Origin: an uncultured Pelagibacteraceae bacterium
Lineage (GTDB): Bacteria; Pseudomonadota; Alphaproteobacteria; Pelagibacterales; Pelagibacteraceae
Assembly: GCA_902571375.1 (NCBI GenBank)
Contig: CACGBP010000004.1
Coordinates: 38,313-102,312 of the forward strand
Direction of reading: 5' to 3'
DNA: 64,000 bases
A program made the translations under genes and the position numbers. Shown here one piece after another: positions 22,133 through 30,223 of the stretch; within the stretch, counting starts at the first letter, position 1; every line of letters begins with the position of its first letter. Under the pieces are notes generated by a model. It saw nothing but the letters and a program-made list of their open reading frames with translations, was not told the origin of the DNA and searched no databases.

Positions 22133-22217
22133 TGGTAGGGCGAAAAGGACTCGAACCTTCACAGATTGCTCTATCGGTTCCTAAGACCGACGCGTCTACC
22201 AATTCCGCCATCGCCCC
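22133..22217 (-). tRNA. tRNA-Leu (anticodon TAG)
   Basis: On the minus strand 85 bases fold as a class II tRNA with a long variable arm. The acceptor stem is GGGGCGA/TCGCCCT with a terminal G-T pair, the discriminator is A and CCA is encoded. The D-arm is GGCGGAATTGGTAGACGC. The anticodon stem-loop TCGGT-CTTAGGA-ACCGA gives anticodon TAG (leucine, CUA codons), and the T-arm is AGGTTCGAGTCCT. It lies directly upstream of tig on the same strand. Confidence 0.96.
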
Positions 22218-22269
22218 ACAAATTATGTGGTCTTATATATTATTGAAACTATTTGTCCAACGACAATTG

Positions 22270-22299
22270 TTGCAAAATATATTATTTTTCCTTTATAAT
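22270..22299 (+). promoter_or_regulatory. Candidate promoter of the DUF1289 gene, giving a leaderless start
   Basis: A perfect TATAAT at 22294-22299 stands 18 bases after TTGCAA (22270-22275). The ATG of the next gene begins at 22306, seven bases past the -10 box, which is where transcription would normally start. No ribosome-binding sequence precedes the ATG. The gene is transcribed away from tRNA-Leu and tig, so a promoter is required in this 88-base gap. Confidence 0.5.
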
Positions 22300-22305
22300 A
22301 TTCAC

Positions 22306-22557
22306 ATGATAATTTCACCATGTATAAGTATCTGCAAAACAGATCCTAGCACAGGATATTGCTACGGATGTGGCAGAAGTAATGAGGAAAAAAGAATTTG
22401 GAAACTTGAAGATACAACCGATGATTGGAAAAAAGAAAATATCGAAATTATAAAAAAAAGATTAACTGGTTGGCAGTTAGAAAGTTTCGAGGAGTCATAT
22501 ACATATAAAATTGAAAATGGTATTTCTTTATTTAAAAAAAGTTTAAAAAATGAGTAA
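22306..22557 (+). CDS. DUF1289 family small cysteine-rich protein
   Basis: An 83-aa protein of the DUF1289 (YdhL-like) family, proposed from its cysteines to bind iron-sulfur or zinc; the biochemical role is not known. The N-terminus has SPCISICKTD then GYCYGCGRSNEE, giving the family's four conserved cysteines, followed by the conserved Trp (RIW) and a Lys-rich helix. I start it at the ATG at 22306, because the longer open frame runs back through tRNA-Leu. A TATAAT box just upstream implies a leaderless message. It overlaps the next microprotein gene by eight bases. Confidence 0.88.
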   Translation: MIISPCISICKTDPSTGYCYGCGRSNEEKRIWKLEDTTDDWKKENIEIIKKRLTGWQLESFEESYTYKIENGISLFKKSLKNE

Positions 22558-22723
22558 AACTTCAATCGTTATTATAATTTATATTATTGGACTTATTTTT
22601 GGTGCCTTAGTTCTTAAAATCTGGAGTGCAGATACTAGTATTTTAAAAGGTCTTTTAGGTTTAGGCTGGACAGCACTTCTTTTAATAGGAATATTTTTTG
22701 CTGAAAAAAATGAAAAAAATTAG
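22550..22723 (+). CDS. 57-aa two-span membrane microprotein
   Basis: Open frame of 57 codons starting eight bases before the DUF1289 stop and ending inside the first codons of the next gene, which suggests translational coupling in a three-gene run. It encodes a first span (SIVIIIYIIGLIFGALVLKIW), a short polar turn (SADTS), a second span (LLGLGWTALLLIGIFF) and a charged end (AEKNEKN). No family is recognised. Hydrophobicity pattern and overlaps support it; function unknown. Confidence 0.65.
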   Translation: MSKTSIVIIIYIIGLIFGALVLKIWSADTSILKGLLGLGWTALLLIGIFFAEKNEKN

Positions 22724-23132
22724 ATATTTTATCTTTCTTCTTTTTATTATTTTACCGTTTCAAAGTTTAAAGCCTGAAATAATTATTATGAGTGCTTGTG
22801 ATGATAAACAAGATGAATATTTGAAAAATGAATACATACTTAATCTAAACGAATTAATAATGACAAGAAATTACGTTTATAAAGAAAAAACCTACCAAAA
22901 ATATAGGTTAACAGACCTAAGTGTTAAAAAATCTAATACTTACGTTAGAAATATATATGAAGAGAATGGAAAAATTTTAACTCATAAACATGGCTATCCT
23001 CAATTTTATACTCAAATTTTATTTGAAAAAGATAAAAAAGAAATCTTTATAAAAACAGTTTTGAATGATGAGGAAGGAATTTCCAAAATTTCAACTTGTA
23101 AAAAAATAGAAAAATTTGAAAAAGAAAGTTAA
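22710..23132 (+). CDS. Secreted hypothetical protein
   Basis: A 140-aa protein with a clear signal peptide: KK followed by a hydrophobic core (YFIFLLFIILPF) and a polar C-region near residue 22. The mature part is rich in Lys, Tyr and Asn and contains two cysteines, in SACDDKQ and near the end in STCKK, that could form a disulfide in the periplasm. I chose the ATG at 22710; another in-frame ATG lies four codons upstream. No family recognised. It follows the 57-aa membrane microprotein with a 14-base overlap, and its stop overlaps a convergent small gene. Confidence 0.7.
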   Translation: MKKIRYFIFLLFIILPFQSLKPEIIIMSACDDKQDEYLKNEYILNLNELIMTRNYVYKEKTYQKYRLTDLSVKKSNTYVRNIYEENGKILTHKHGYPQFYTQILFEKDKKEIFIKTVLNDEEGISKISTCKKIEKFEKES

Positions 23133-23254
23133 TTTTTTTTCTTACTTTTTGGCAAATTTCTTTTTATTTTTCCAAATCGATTGTTTGTAATATTACTTCT
23201 ATGTCTAGCGTAAGCTTGTTTTTGCGCTTGTTTCATCGCTCTCTTTGATGACAT
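23129..23254 (-). CDS. 41-aa strongly basic microprotein
   Basis: Open frame of 41 codons that begins MSSKRAMKQAQKQAYARHRS and ends in a Lys run (PKSKKKN). About 15 of 41 residues are Lys or Arg and there is no hydrophobic segment, so it would bind nucleic acid or ribosomes if expressed. It sits two bases downstream of the histidine-phosphatase gene on the same strand. It shares a TTAA palindrome with the stop of the convergent gene on the other strand. I do not recognise a family. Confidence 0.5.
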   Translation of the reverse strand: MSSKRAMKQAQKQAYARHRSNITNNRFGKIKRNLPKSKKKN

Positions 23255-23256
23255 CT

Positions 23257-23814
23257 TTAATATTTTATTTCTATATTACCTTTTTTTTTGAATTTTATAT
23301 CAGAAATTACAATTTCACCAGATCTAGGAGCATAATTTAATACTTCAGTAATCAATACATAGTGCGTAACTAAAACTAAATTCTTATTTCTATCCCATCT
23401 ATCTATATATTTATTTAAATCTTCAATTTGTTTTGTTCTATTTTTAGAAAATTTTTCGCTGAAAAATGAATTAAGAAAATCTTTTGTTTCAAATCTTTTA
23501 AATGCTATTTTGGCTGTTTCTTTGCATCTACACCATTCACTTGATATAACTTTATCGATTGGAATTTGATTTTCATGAAAAAATTTTCCAATTTTCTTTG
23601 CTTGCTCTCTACCTGTCTTACTTAAATTTCTTTGAGTCGAACAATCATTTAAATCAAAATTATCTGGATCTCCTCCACCTGGTGCATAAGCATGTCTTAT
23701 AAAAATTAAATTTCCACCATTTTTAAGATTTTTTAAAACCTGTGTCTCTGTATCTGCTTTAATTCCATTTGTTAAAATTAAAAATATAATTAGAATAATA
23801 TAAAATAATCTCAT
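23257..23814 (-). CDS. Exported histidine phosphatase family protein (SixA/PhoE-like)
   Basis: A 185-aa member of the phosphoglycerate-mutase-like superfamily, probably a periplasmic phosphatase. It starts with a signal peptide (MRLFYIILIIFLILTNGIKA). The catalytic RHAYAPGGGD segment, with the phospho-accepting His, is at about residue 41. A CRCKETAKIAF segment follows near 96, and the second active-site His is in LVLVTHYVLIT near 152. The usual RHG is RHA here, as in many exported members. The substrate cannot be told from sequence. It is divergent from the uracil-DNA glycosylase gene, with start codons only two bases apart. Confidence 0.85.
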   Translation of the reverse strand: MRLFYIILIIFLILTNGIKADTETQVLKNLKNGGNLIFIRHAYAPGGGDPDNFDLNDCSTQRNLSKTGREQAKKIGKFFHENQIPIDKVISSEWCRCKETAKIAFKRFETKDFLNSFFSEKFSKNRTKQIEDLNKYIDRWDRNKNLVLVTHYVLITEVLNYAPRSGEIVISDIKFKKKGNIEIKY

Positions 23815-23816
23815 TA

Positions 23817-24497
23817 ATGAATATTAAATTTAAAAAATTAAATAAAACAATAGTAAATTGTAAAAAATGTCCTCGATTAACAAATTTTATAAAAAAAATT
23901 TCAATTGAAAAAAGAAAACAAAATATTGATGAAAAATATTGGGGTAAGCCCGTAACTGGATTCGGTGACTTAAGTGCAAAGCTTATGATCATAGGTTTAG
24001 CACCTGCTGCTCATGGAGGAACTAGAACAGGTAGAGCTTTTACAGGAGATAAATCTGGAGATGTTTTGTTTAAAAGTCTTCATTCAGCAAATATATCTAA
24101 TCAAAACTTTTCAAAAAACATGAACGACGGTTTGAAATTAAAATCCTCATACATCACTAATATCTTAAAATGTGTACCACCCGGTGATAAACCTATGAAG
24201 AATGAATTGTTGTCATGCTCAAATTATTTTGAAAAAGAACTTGATTATTTAAAAAATCTAAAAGTTATAGTAGCTCTTGGGAAAGTTGCTTTTGATAATT
24301 GTCTTAAAATCTATAAAAAAAGATTTAATGTCAGTAAGAAAATTACTTTTAAGCATAACAAAAAATATTTATTACCTGATGGTAGAATACTAATAGCGTG
24401 CTATCATCCAAGTCCTAGAAATATTAATACTAAAGTTGTAACTTCTTCAATGATTAATCAATTATTTCGTAAAGCAAAAAAAATTGCTAATTTTTAA
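23817..24497 (+). CDS. Uracil-DNA glycosylase, family 5 (UdgB)
   Basis: Removes uracil and other deaminated bases from DNA. The 226-aa protein shows the type 5 signature GLAPAAHGGTRTGRAFTGDKSGD (residues about 58-80); family 4 would have GEAPGxxE instead. Four iron-sulfur cysteines are present: two in NCKKCPRL near residue 17, one in LKCVPPGDKP near 120 and one in LLSCSNYF near 134. The C-terminal motif is CYHPSPRNINT. It overlaps the 3' end of the convergent ybgC-like gene by 11 bases. Confidence 0.9.
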   Translation: MNIKFKKLNKTIVNCKKCPRLTNFIKKISIEKRKQNIDEKYWGKPVTGFGDLSAKLMIIGLAPAAHGGTRTGRAFTGDKSGDVLFKSLHSANISNQNFSKNMNDGLKLKSSYITNILKCVPPGDKPMKNELLSCSNYFEKELDYLKNLKVIVALGKVAFDNCLKIYKKRFNVSKKITFKHNKKYLLPDGRILIACYHPSPRNINTKVVTSSMINQLFRKAKKIANF

Positions 24498-24909
24498 TTG
24501 AGTCACAAAAATATGGTTTAAATTTTGAGTAAATTTCATCTGGTATTTTTACAGGCTTACCCTCTTTATTAACAAAAACCAAATGAACTTGAGCCTCAAC
24601 AACAATTTCTTTGTCTTTTGTAATAATTTGATTCATAAAAAATGAGGTTTTAGTTATTGATTTGACAAATGATCTAATTTTTAATTCATCTTCCAAATGT
24701 GCAGGTTTTTTATACTCAATATTACACGACTTAACAATTATTAATGAATTATAATTCTCCTGTACTTTTTTATTACTAAATCCGATTGAAAATAACGCTT
24801 CAGTTCTAGCTCTTTCTAGAAATTTTAAATAATTAGCATAATATACTACTCCTCCAGAGTCAGTATCTTCATAATAAACTTTTAGATTATGAAAGAAATT
24901 TTCATGCAT
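24487..24909 (-). CDS. ybgC: YbgC-type acyl-CoA thioesterase
   Basis: Hot-dog-fold thioesterase of the 4-hydroxybenzoyl-CoA thioesterase/YbgC family, 140 aa. The signature is VYYEDTDSGGVVYYANYLKFLERARTE near residues 11-37, with the catalytic Asp in DTDSGG. In many proteobacteria this gene heads the tol-pal cluster, but no tol genes are visible here. The substrate is probably a short- or medium-chain acyl-CoA. Its end overlaps the uracil-DNA glycosylase gene on the other strand. Confidence 0.88.
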   Translation of the reverse strand: MHENFFHNLKVYYEDTDSGGVVYYANYLKFLERARTEALFSIGFSNKKVQENYNSLIIVKSCNIEYKKPAHLEDELKIRSFVKSITKTSFFMNQIITKDKEIVVEAQVHLVFVNKEGKPVKIPDEIYSKFKPYFCDSIKN

Positions 24910-24966
24910 ATTATCATTATATCAAAAAATTAATCATTTTACAGAAACTAGGATATAAGTAGATCA

Positions 24967-25107
24967 ATGAATATATTTATATTATGGTTGATATTGGTTA
25001 TAGCTTGGAATTATGGGTATCCTCAAGCAAGTCCATTGGAAGATGTGATTGTCGCTATAATTCTTTCTTTATTTAGTACTATTTTAAAGAAATATTTGAA
25101 AATTTAA
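24967..25107 (+). CDS. 46-aa membrane microprotein
   Basis: Open frame of 46 codons: MNIFILWLILVIAWNYGYPQ, a short turn with ASPLED, then a second hydrophobic segment VIVAIILSLFSTIL and a basic end KKYLKI. This makes two possible membrane spans with a Pro-containing loop. It is on the plus strand between two minus-strand genes and ends exactly one base before the stop of the DUF3047 gene. No family is recognised; support is the hydrophobic pattern and tight packing. Confidence 0.55.
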   Translation: MNIFILWLILVIAWNYGYPQASPLEDVIVAIILSLFSTILKKYLKI

Positions 25108-25758
25108 CTACTCCGCTGAAAAATAAATATTTTGATAATACGCTATTGCTTCCATCTTAGAATTATCAGTATCTGACATAATTGCCAAGCCATCTAATTC
25201 ATTCACATCTAAATCGTGAAATTTTTTAAAATCTTCCTTAACATTGGCTTTTACCGTTATCCAAACATTCAGATTATCTTTTGTAGTTGCTAATACATTG
25301 TCTATTGATTTTTTTGTATAAGGGCTTCGCCAACTCTGGCCAACTACACTATTGCTTGAAAAAACGTAATTAATTGCTCTATTTGAAAGTGGTGTTGCTC
25401 CTGTTTTTTTTACTGCAAAAACTCTAGCAGCAAAGTCATGACCTTTTTTTGAATTCTCAATAATACCTTGCAAATCTTTTTCAATTTTCCATGTTATGTT
25501 AATAAATGGTGTCTTGTTTAAGTCAATTTTAACCTCTTTTCCAAGGCCAGAAGCAGCGTTATCAGCTACTGCTTTTAAAAAATTACCATTTTCATTTGAT
25601 CCAACTGTATAGATAGTTTTATTATCTGCTCCTCTCACCTTTCTTATCTCAAGTTCAGAAAGTTCAGTCTCTGAAAATTCAAATACTTTTATCTCTCCCG
25701 CAAAACTTGAAGATAAAAATATGGACCAAAAGAAAAAAAGAAAAATTAAAAATCTCAT
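25108..25758 (-). CDS. DUF3047 family periplasmic protein
   Basis: A 216-aa protein with a signal peptide (MRFLIFLFFFWSIFLSSSFA). The mature part matches what I know of DUF3047: a beta-rich domain with ITWKIEKDL near residue 90, HDFAARVFAVKK near 106 and WITVKANVKEDF near 170, ending in GLAIMSDTDNSKMEAIAYYQNIYF. Function is unknown; the fold resembles carbohydrate-binding jelly rolls, but that is only an inference. It is transcribed alone. Confidence 0.8.
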   Translation of the reverse strand: MRFLIFLFFFWSIFLSSSFAGEIKVFEFSETELSELEIRKVRGADNKTIYTVGSNENGNFLKAVADNAASGLGKEVKIDLNKTPFINITWKIEKDLQGIIENSKKGHDFAARVFAVKKTGATPLSNRAINYVFSSNSVVGQSWRSPYTKKSIDNVLATTKDNLNVWITVKANVKEDFKKFHDLDVNELDGLAIMSDTDNSKMEAIAYYQNIYFSAE

Positions 25759-25834
25759 AAAAAAAAATTGTTAATACATTATTTTGACAAAATTTAAACA
25801 TTCAAAAATCAATATTTGCCTCTATATCATAATT

Positions 25835-25972
25835 ATGAAGACAATCTCGATATTTATACTCCTTATTTATTGGTCAATCATGATATTTGCACCTGTTATG
25901 TCTAAAGATATTAAATTTAGTAGAGCTAAAATAAATATCACCAAATTAGTCGAATTAAAGCCTAGAAATTAA
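25835..25972 (+). CDS. 45-aa exported or single-span microprotein
   Basis: I start at the ATG at 25835; the frame is open 17 codons further upstream but without a convincing start. The peptide has a signal-like N-terminus (MKTISIFILLIYWSIMIFAP) and a short basic tail (KFSRAKINITKLVELKPRN). It either stays anchored in the inner membrane or is cleaved to a 25-residue basic peptide. Its stop shares the palindrome TTAA with the stop of the convergent SDR gene. No family recognised. Confidence 0.5.
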   Translation: MKTISIFILLIYWSIMIFAPVMSKDIKFSRAKINITKLVELKPRN

Positions 25973-26721
25973 TAAGTCGATCTACCACCACTAATATCAA
26001 ATACAGCAGCTGTAGAGAAAGTATTTTCTTCTGATGAAAGCCAGCAAACTAAAGACGTAAACTCCTCAACTTCAAGAAATCTACCTCTTGGGACTTTAGA
26101 TAGCATTCTTTGAACATGTTCTTTGCTCATTTGGTCTAAAATTCGAGTTTTGGCTCCAGCTGGAGTTACAGCATTTACAGCTATATTTTTATCAGCCAAC
26201 TCTTTACCAAGTGATTTAGTTAAACCAATAGCCCCTGCTTTTCCTGAGCTATATGCACTAGCATTTGCATTGCCGTCTTTACCAGCTACAGATGCAACAT
26301 TTACAATTCTACCATAATTATTAGCGATCATATTTGGCACTATTGCTTTGCAACAATTAAAGGTACCTAATAAATTTATTTTTACAATTTTATTCCATAT
26401 TTCAACATCATATTCCCACAACGGCATAGTTGGTCCTGTTATACCTGCATTATTGATTAGAATGTCAATTTTAGATTTTTGAGTGATTTTAGATACTTCA
26501 GACTCAACTTCTTGATAGTTTGATACATCAACTATACTGGAACTCAAATTAGAATTATTTGTCTCTTTTTTTGCTTCTTCAATCAATTTAGGATCAATAT
26601 CCCAAATTATTACTTTTGCTCCGGATTTTAAAAATCTTTGAGCAATATCAAGACCAAATCCTTGAGCACCACCTGTGATTACAGCTGTTCTGTTATTAAA
26701 ATCGAATTTAATTTCGTCCAT
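25969..26721 (-). CDS. SDR-family oxidoreductase
   Basis: NAD(P)-dependent short-chain dehydrogenase, 250 aa. Cofactor motif TGGAQGFG is at residues 16-23, an acidic residue (WDID) follows the second strand near 40, suggesting NAD, and NNAGI is near 89. The catalytic Ser-Tyr-Lys set lies in VASVAGKDGN...AYSSGKAG near 142-160. The closest look is to 3-oxoacyl-ACP reductase-like or 2-deoxy-D-gluconate dehydrogenase-like SDRs; the substrate is not evident. It follows the NCS1 permease gene by four bases and is probably cotranscribed with it. Confidence 0.85.
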   Translation of the reverse strand: MDEIKFDFNNRTAVITGGAQGFGLDIAQRFLKSGAKVIIWDIDPKLIEEAKKETNNSNLSSSIVDVSNYQEVESEVSKITQKSKIDILINNAGITGPTMPLWEYDVEIWNKIVKINLLGTFNCCKAIVPNMIANNYGRIVNVASVAGKDGNANASAYSSGKAGAIGLTKSLGKELADKNIAVNAVTPAGAKTRILDQMSKEHVQRMLSKVPRGRFLEVEEFTSLVCWLSSEENTFSTAAVFDISGGRSTY

Positions 26722-26725
26722 TTAA

Positions 26726-28183
26726 TTAATCCTTAGCTAATAAATAATAAGCAACACCAGCAATAAAAGCTCCTATAATCCAAGAATATGGTTGTAAAAA
26801 CATTAAATTGGAATTCCAAATAGTTGATGCTGAAAAGATGAAACCTAAAATTATAGAATACACTCCTTTTAAATGCCATCCACCAGAATAATAATAAGTT
26901 CCATTAGTTTCTAGAGAATGAATATCTTTATTAATTAAATTCCCTTTTCTAATCGAATAAAAATCAACAATAATTACACCAAAGAAAGGTCCAAAAAATG
27001 AACCGAAGGTATCTATAAAAGATAAAATTCCAATTTGACTTAAATAAGTTAGCCAAAAAATCCCAACTAAAAAACCAATTATTGAAATAATATAACTAGC
27101 ACTTTTTAAAGATAAATATGAGGGCATTAAATTAATAAGTGAATATTGAGATGGAATAAAATTTGCAATTAGGTTAGTTGAGGCTGAAGCAATTATAATA
27201 AAGATCAAAGCCAAACAAGTAATAAGAAGGTTATTCAATTTTCCAATAATATCGGTAGGATGAGTCAAAATTCTTGATAAGTTATCAGGTTCTAATTTAA
27301 AAAAAGCATCGATACCTGTTACTATAAATAATGCGAGAAAAGAAAAGATTAATAAGTTTAAAATTAAACTTAAATTTCCTTTATTTAACTCACTATCATT
27401 TTTAATAAATCTGCTAAAATCTCCATAAGCTGTAATTATAATTGAAAAGTAGGCAAAAGTCGTTCCAGCCACTGTTAATAAAGGTATCAAATTATCTAAA
27501 TTAATAAAATTTTCAAATTGTAAAGAGTTTTGAAATGCTACAGTTGTGAATTTTACATCGTTTAAAAGGACAGAAAAAAAGAATAAAAGCATTCCTAGAT
27601 AAATTGAAATAGCTGAGAATTGAATTAATCGTTTATTAAAAATCATTCCACTACTAAATAAAAGAGTTTGGATAATAATAGATATAATAATTGAGAACCA
27701 ATCGATTATATTTAAACCCAAAATGAATGTTAAAAAAATATCATTATCTAAGTAAGATTGATCATAAGAAAAAATACATATTCTAATTAAATAACCAAAA
27801 GCTTTTGATAGAAAATAAGTTTGAATACCAAACATAAAAATACCTACCAAACCTCTAATTATACCAAAATATTTTGAACCTCTTACACCTAAAGGAGATC
27901 TCAATAAAACGACAAATGGTAAGCCATATTTTTGAGAAGGTTTACCAATCAAATTAGAGAAAAAATAAACTAATAATGATCCTAGTAATGTTCCAAAAAA
28001 TACTACTAGAGTATTTAAGTCATAGATAAGATAAAGGGATGTAATTAATGAAAATCCAATAACATTTTGAATATTCACCCCCCAAAAACAAAAAATATCT
28101 TTCCAATCCCAATTTTTATTACTGGGATTAACTGTAACTAAGTCCCAATTTATAATTGTATTTTTTGATTTTTGTTGACTCAC
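26726..28183 (-). CDS. NCS1-family permease (nucleobase/allantoin-type)
   Basis: A 485-aa membrane protein with about 12 spans, resembling the nucleobase:cation symporter-1 family (cytosine, purine, uracil, allantoin, hydantoin). The first helix region WKDIFCFWGVNIQNVIGFSL (residues about 27-46) and the third-helix segment YGLPFVVLLRSPLGVRGSKYFGIIRG (about 86-111) match the family pattern. FGSFFGPFFGVIIVDFYSIRKG near 394 is also typical. The substrate cannot be called. The gene lies 25 bases after the TRAP large permease gene on the same strand, so SDR, NCS1 and TRAP genes may form one unit. Confidence 0.8.
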   Translation of the reverse strand: MSQQKSKNTIINWDLVTVNPSNKNWDWKDIFCFWGVNIQNVIGFSLITSLYLIYDLNTLVVFFGTLLGSLLVYFFSNLIGKPSQKYGLPFVVLLRSPLGVRGSKYFGIIRGLVGIFMFGIQTYFLSKAFGYLIRICIFSYDQSYLDNDIFLTFILGLNIIDWFSIIISIIIQTLLFSSGMIFNKRLIQFSAISIYLGMLLFFFSVLLNDVKFTTVAFQNSLQFENFINLDNLIPLLTVAGTTFAYFSIIITAYGDFSRFIKNDSELNKGNLSLILNLLIFSFLALFIVTGIDAFFKLEPDNLSRILTHPTDIIGKLNNLLITCLALIFIIIASASTNLIANFIPSQYSLINLMPSYLSLKSASYIISIIGFLVGIFWLTYLSQIGILSFIDTFGSFFGPFFGVIIVDFYSIRKGNLINKDIHSLETNGTYYYSGGWHLKGVYSIILGFIFSASTIWNSNLMFLQPYSWIIGAFIAGVAYYLLAKD

Positions 28184-28208
28184 TTAGACAATATAAAACT
28201 TAAATTTT

Positions 28209-29543
28209 CTACTGTCCATACAAGAGAGTTGGAAGCCAAAGAGCAATTTTAGGAAATATAATAATTAAAATAAGACCAATCACCTGCAATACCATAAATT
28301 GCATCATTCCATAATATATGTCCTTTAAATCCCATTCTGGTACAACACCTTTTAAAAAATAAGCAGATAAAGCAACTGGTGGTGAGAGCCAAGCGGTTTG
28401 TAAATTAACAGCTACTAATATAGCAAACCAAGTTAAATTAAATCCTAATGCCTCAATCAATGGTAAGATTATTGGAACGATAATCATTACTATAGGCACC
28501 CATTCTAAAGGCCATCCTAATAAAAATATCATAACCATAACCATTGCTAAAATAAGATATTTGTTCATTTCAAGACCTAATAAAAATTCAGTTAATAAAG
28601 TTGGTGTCCCTAATCTTGCAAAAACTGCCCCAAAAAAGTTAGATGCAGCAACTAAAACCATTATCAATGCTGTTATCTCTAATGTTTTGACCAAGGCTTC
28701 TTGTAGTTTTGAAAGAGTTAATTTTTTGTAAGCTAGTGAGAGAAGTAATGCGCCCATTGCACCACAACCTGCTGCCTCAGTCGGTGTAGCAAATCCAAAT
28801 AGAATACTTCCTAATGCAGCAAATACTAAAGCCGCTGGTGGCACCAATCCTAAAAAAAATTCTATCCAAACATCTTTCATGCTAGCTGCTCTCATGTCCT
28901 CAGGTATCACTGGTCCTAATTTGGGATTTATCATACATCTAATTGTAGTGTAACCTGCGTATAGACTCGCAAGAAGAATTCCAGGTAAAATAGCAGCAGC
29001 AAATAAGTCTATTACAGGAATTTCCATTATAGGTCCCATCACAACTAACATAATACTTGGTGGAATTAATATTCCTAAAGTTCCACCAGCTGTAATAGTT
29101 CCTGCTGCAAGCCTAACATCATAGCCTGATCTGTTCATAGATTTTGCAGCCATAATCCCAAGAATTGTTACTGAGGCTCCAACTATACCAGTTGCTGCTG
29201 CAAATATTACTGAAACAAATAAAACTGCGTAATACAGAGAACCTTTTACTTTCGCTAACATCATTTGAAAAGCTGAAAATAATCTTTCCATAAGTCCAGC
29301 TTGTTCCATCATAATCCCCATAAAGACAAAGAGTGGTACGGCGGCAAGTGTTTGTTCAGTCATAACCATGGAGAATTGAAGAGTCATTAAATAAAAAACT
29401 AATTTTCCAAATCCCAAATAACCAAATACAAAACCTAAAAATATTAAAGTAAATGAAATTGGAAAGCCTACAAAGATCGCAAAAAGCATTACACCGACAA
29501 GAATAAAACCTAAAATTGCTGGATCTATAAACTCAGCTATCAT
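28209..29543 (-). CDS. TRAP transporter large permease (DctM)
   Basis: Sodium-coupled translocating subunit of a tripartite ATP-independent periplasmic transporter, 444 aa and about 12 spans. Family marks are FVGFPISFTLIFLG near residue 25, VPLFVFMGIMMEQAG near 70, GTITAGGTLGILIPPSIMLVV near 147-167, and ATPTEAAGCGAMGA near 251. It overlaps the start region of the small permease gene by four bases. The substrate is inferred only from context (see the divergent GMC dehydrogenase and xsc/suyAB). Confidence 0.95.
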   Translation of the reverse strand: MIAEFIDPAILGFILVGVMLFAIFVGFPISFTLIFLGFVFGYLGFGKLVFYLMTLQFSMVMTEQTLAAVPLFVFMGIMMEQAGLMERLFSAFQMMLAKVKGSLYYAVLFVSVIFAAATGIVGASVTILGIMAAKSMNRSGYDVRLAAGTITAGGTLGILIPPSIMLVVMGPIMEIPVIDLFAAAILPGILLASLYAGYTTIRCMINPKLGPVIPEDMRAASMKDVWIEFFLGLVPPAALVFAALGSILFGFATPTEAAGCGAMGALLLSLAYKKLTLSKLQEALVKTLEITALIMVLVAASNFFGAVFARLGTPTLLTEFLLGLEMNKYLILAMVMVMIFLLGWPLEWVPIVMIIVPIILPLIEALGFNLTWFAILVAVNLQTAWLSPPVALSAYFLKGVVPEWDLKDIYYGMMQFMVLQVIGLILIIIFPKIALWLPTLLYGQ

Positions 29544-30154
29544 TTAGTTTCTCCAGGCCACTCACCTTTTTTAGCTGCCCAATAACTTTTGAATAATTCA
29601 GAGATACCTTGAATAAGTAAAAATATTATACCAATAAGTAAGCAAGTTTTAATCGGCCACATATAAGGCATCCATGTGGTATCCATGCCTCTCTCTCCTC
29701 TTTGAATTGACTCTCCAACAAATCCTATTGTCATATAAAGAAAAACAATAAGACCTGGAAAATAAAATAATAGATATAACCAAAAATCTATCAGACCTTG
29801 GTTCTTAGTTTTAAAATTTCTATATAAAAAATCTGCTCTTATATGAACTCCTCTTGAGAGAGCATAAGCAGCACCTAACATAAAAAGTGCTCCATATAAA
29901 AAACGACTTATGTCATAAGCCCAAATTGTTGGAGCTAAAAATAATTTTCTTGCAAAAACTTCATATGTCATTGCAAAGATTAGTGGCATCAATATCCAAC
30001 AAACAATATTACCAATCCACCTGCTAAATTTATCAATTCCTGTAATAGATTTTGCCATCCATAATGGCATATCATCAGGCATTTTCCCCGAACCACCTCG
30101 CCTTTCGGCAATCATTTCATCTGATATATCAAGTTTACTTGGTTCGTCTGCCAT
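29540..30154 (-). CDS. TRAP transporter small permease (DctQ)
   Basis: Four-span small membrane subunit of the TRAP transporter, 204 aa. A hydrophilic N-terminal approximately 45 residues (EPSKLDISDEMIAERRGGSG) precedes the DctQ fold with FARKLFLAPTIWAYDISRFLYGALFMLGAAYALSRGVHIRADFLY around residues 68-112, the conserved ARxxF and G-hVR-D segments. The extended N-terminus is longer than in many DctQ proteins. It comes 69 bases after dctP, across a strong hairpin. Confidence 0.92.
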   Translation of the reverse strand: MADEPSKLDISDEMIAERRGGSGKMPDDMPLWMAKSITGIDKFSRWIGNIVCWILMPLIFAMTYEVFARKLFLAPTIWAYDISRFLYGALFMLGAAYALSRGVHIRADFLYRNFKTKNQGLIDFWLYLLFYFPGLIVFLYMTIGFVGESIQRGERGMDTTWMPYMWPIKTCLLIGIIFLLIQGISELFKSYWAAKKGEWPGETK

Positions 30155-30173
30155 AAAATTTTAGTTAAAAAAA

Positions 30174-30201
30174 TTAGAGCGGACTTTAAAGTCCGCTCTA
30201 A
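30174..30201 (-). terminator. 28-base perfect palindrome between dctP and dctQ (attenuator or processing site)
   Basis: Bases 30174-30201 form a perfect 28-base palindrome, with core AGAGCGGACTTT and its complement. On the minus strand it is followed by TTTTTTT (read as U residues in the transcript), the form of an intrinsic terminator. It lies immediately after the dctP stop and 19 bases before the dctQ start. A leaky terminator or 3' stabiliser here would make the binding protein more abundant than the permeases, as is common for such operons. Confidence 0.85.
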
Positions 30202-30223
30202 ATAAATCAAAATTAATTACTGA

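Noticed and set aside
22132-22305. N-terminal extension of the DUF1289 protein
   Set aside because: This part is the complement of tRNA-Leu plus spacer; the family-like protein begins at 22306.
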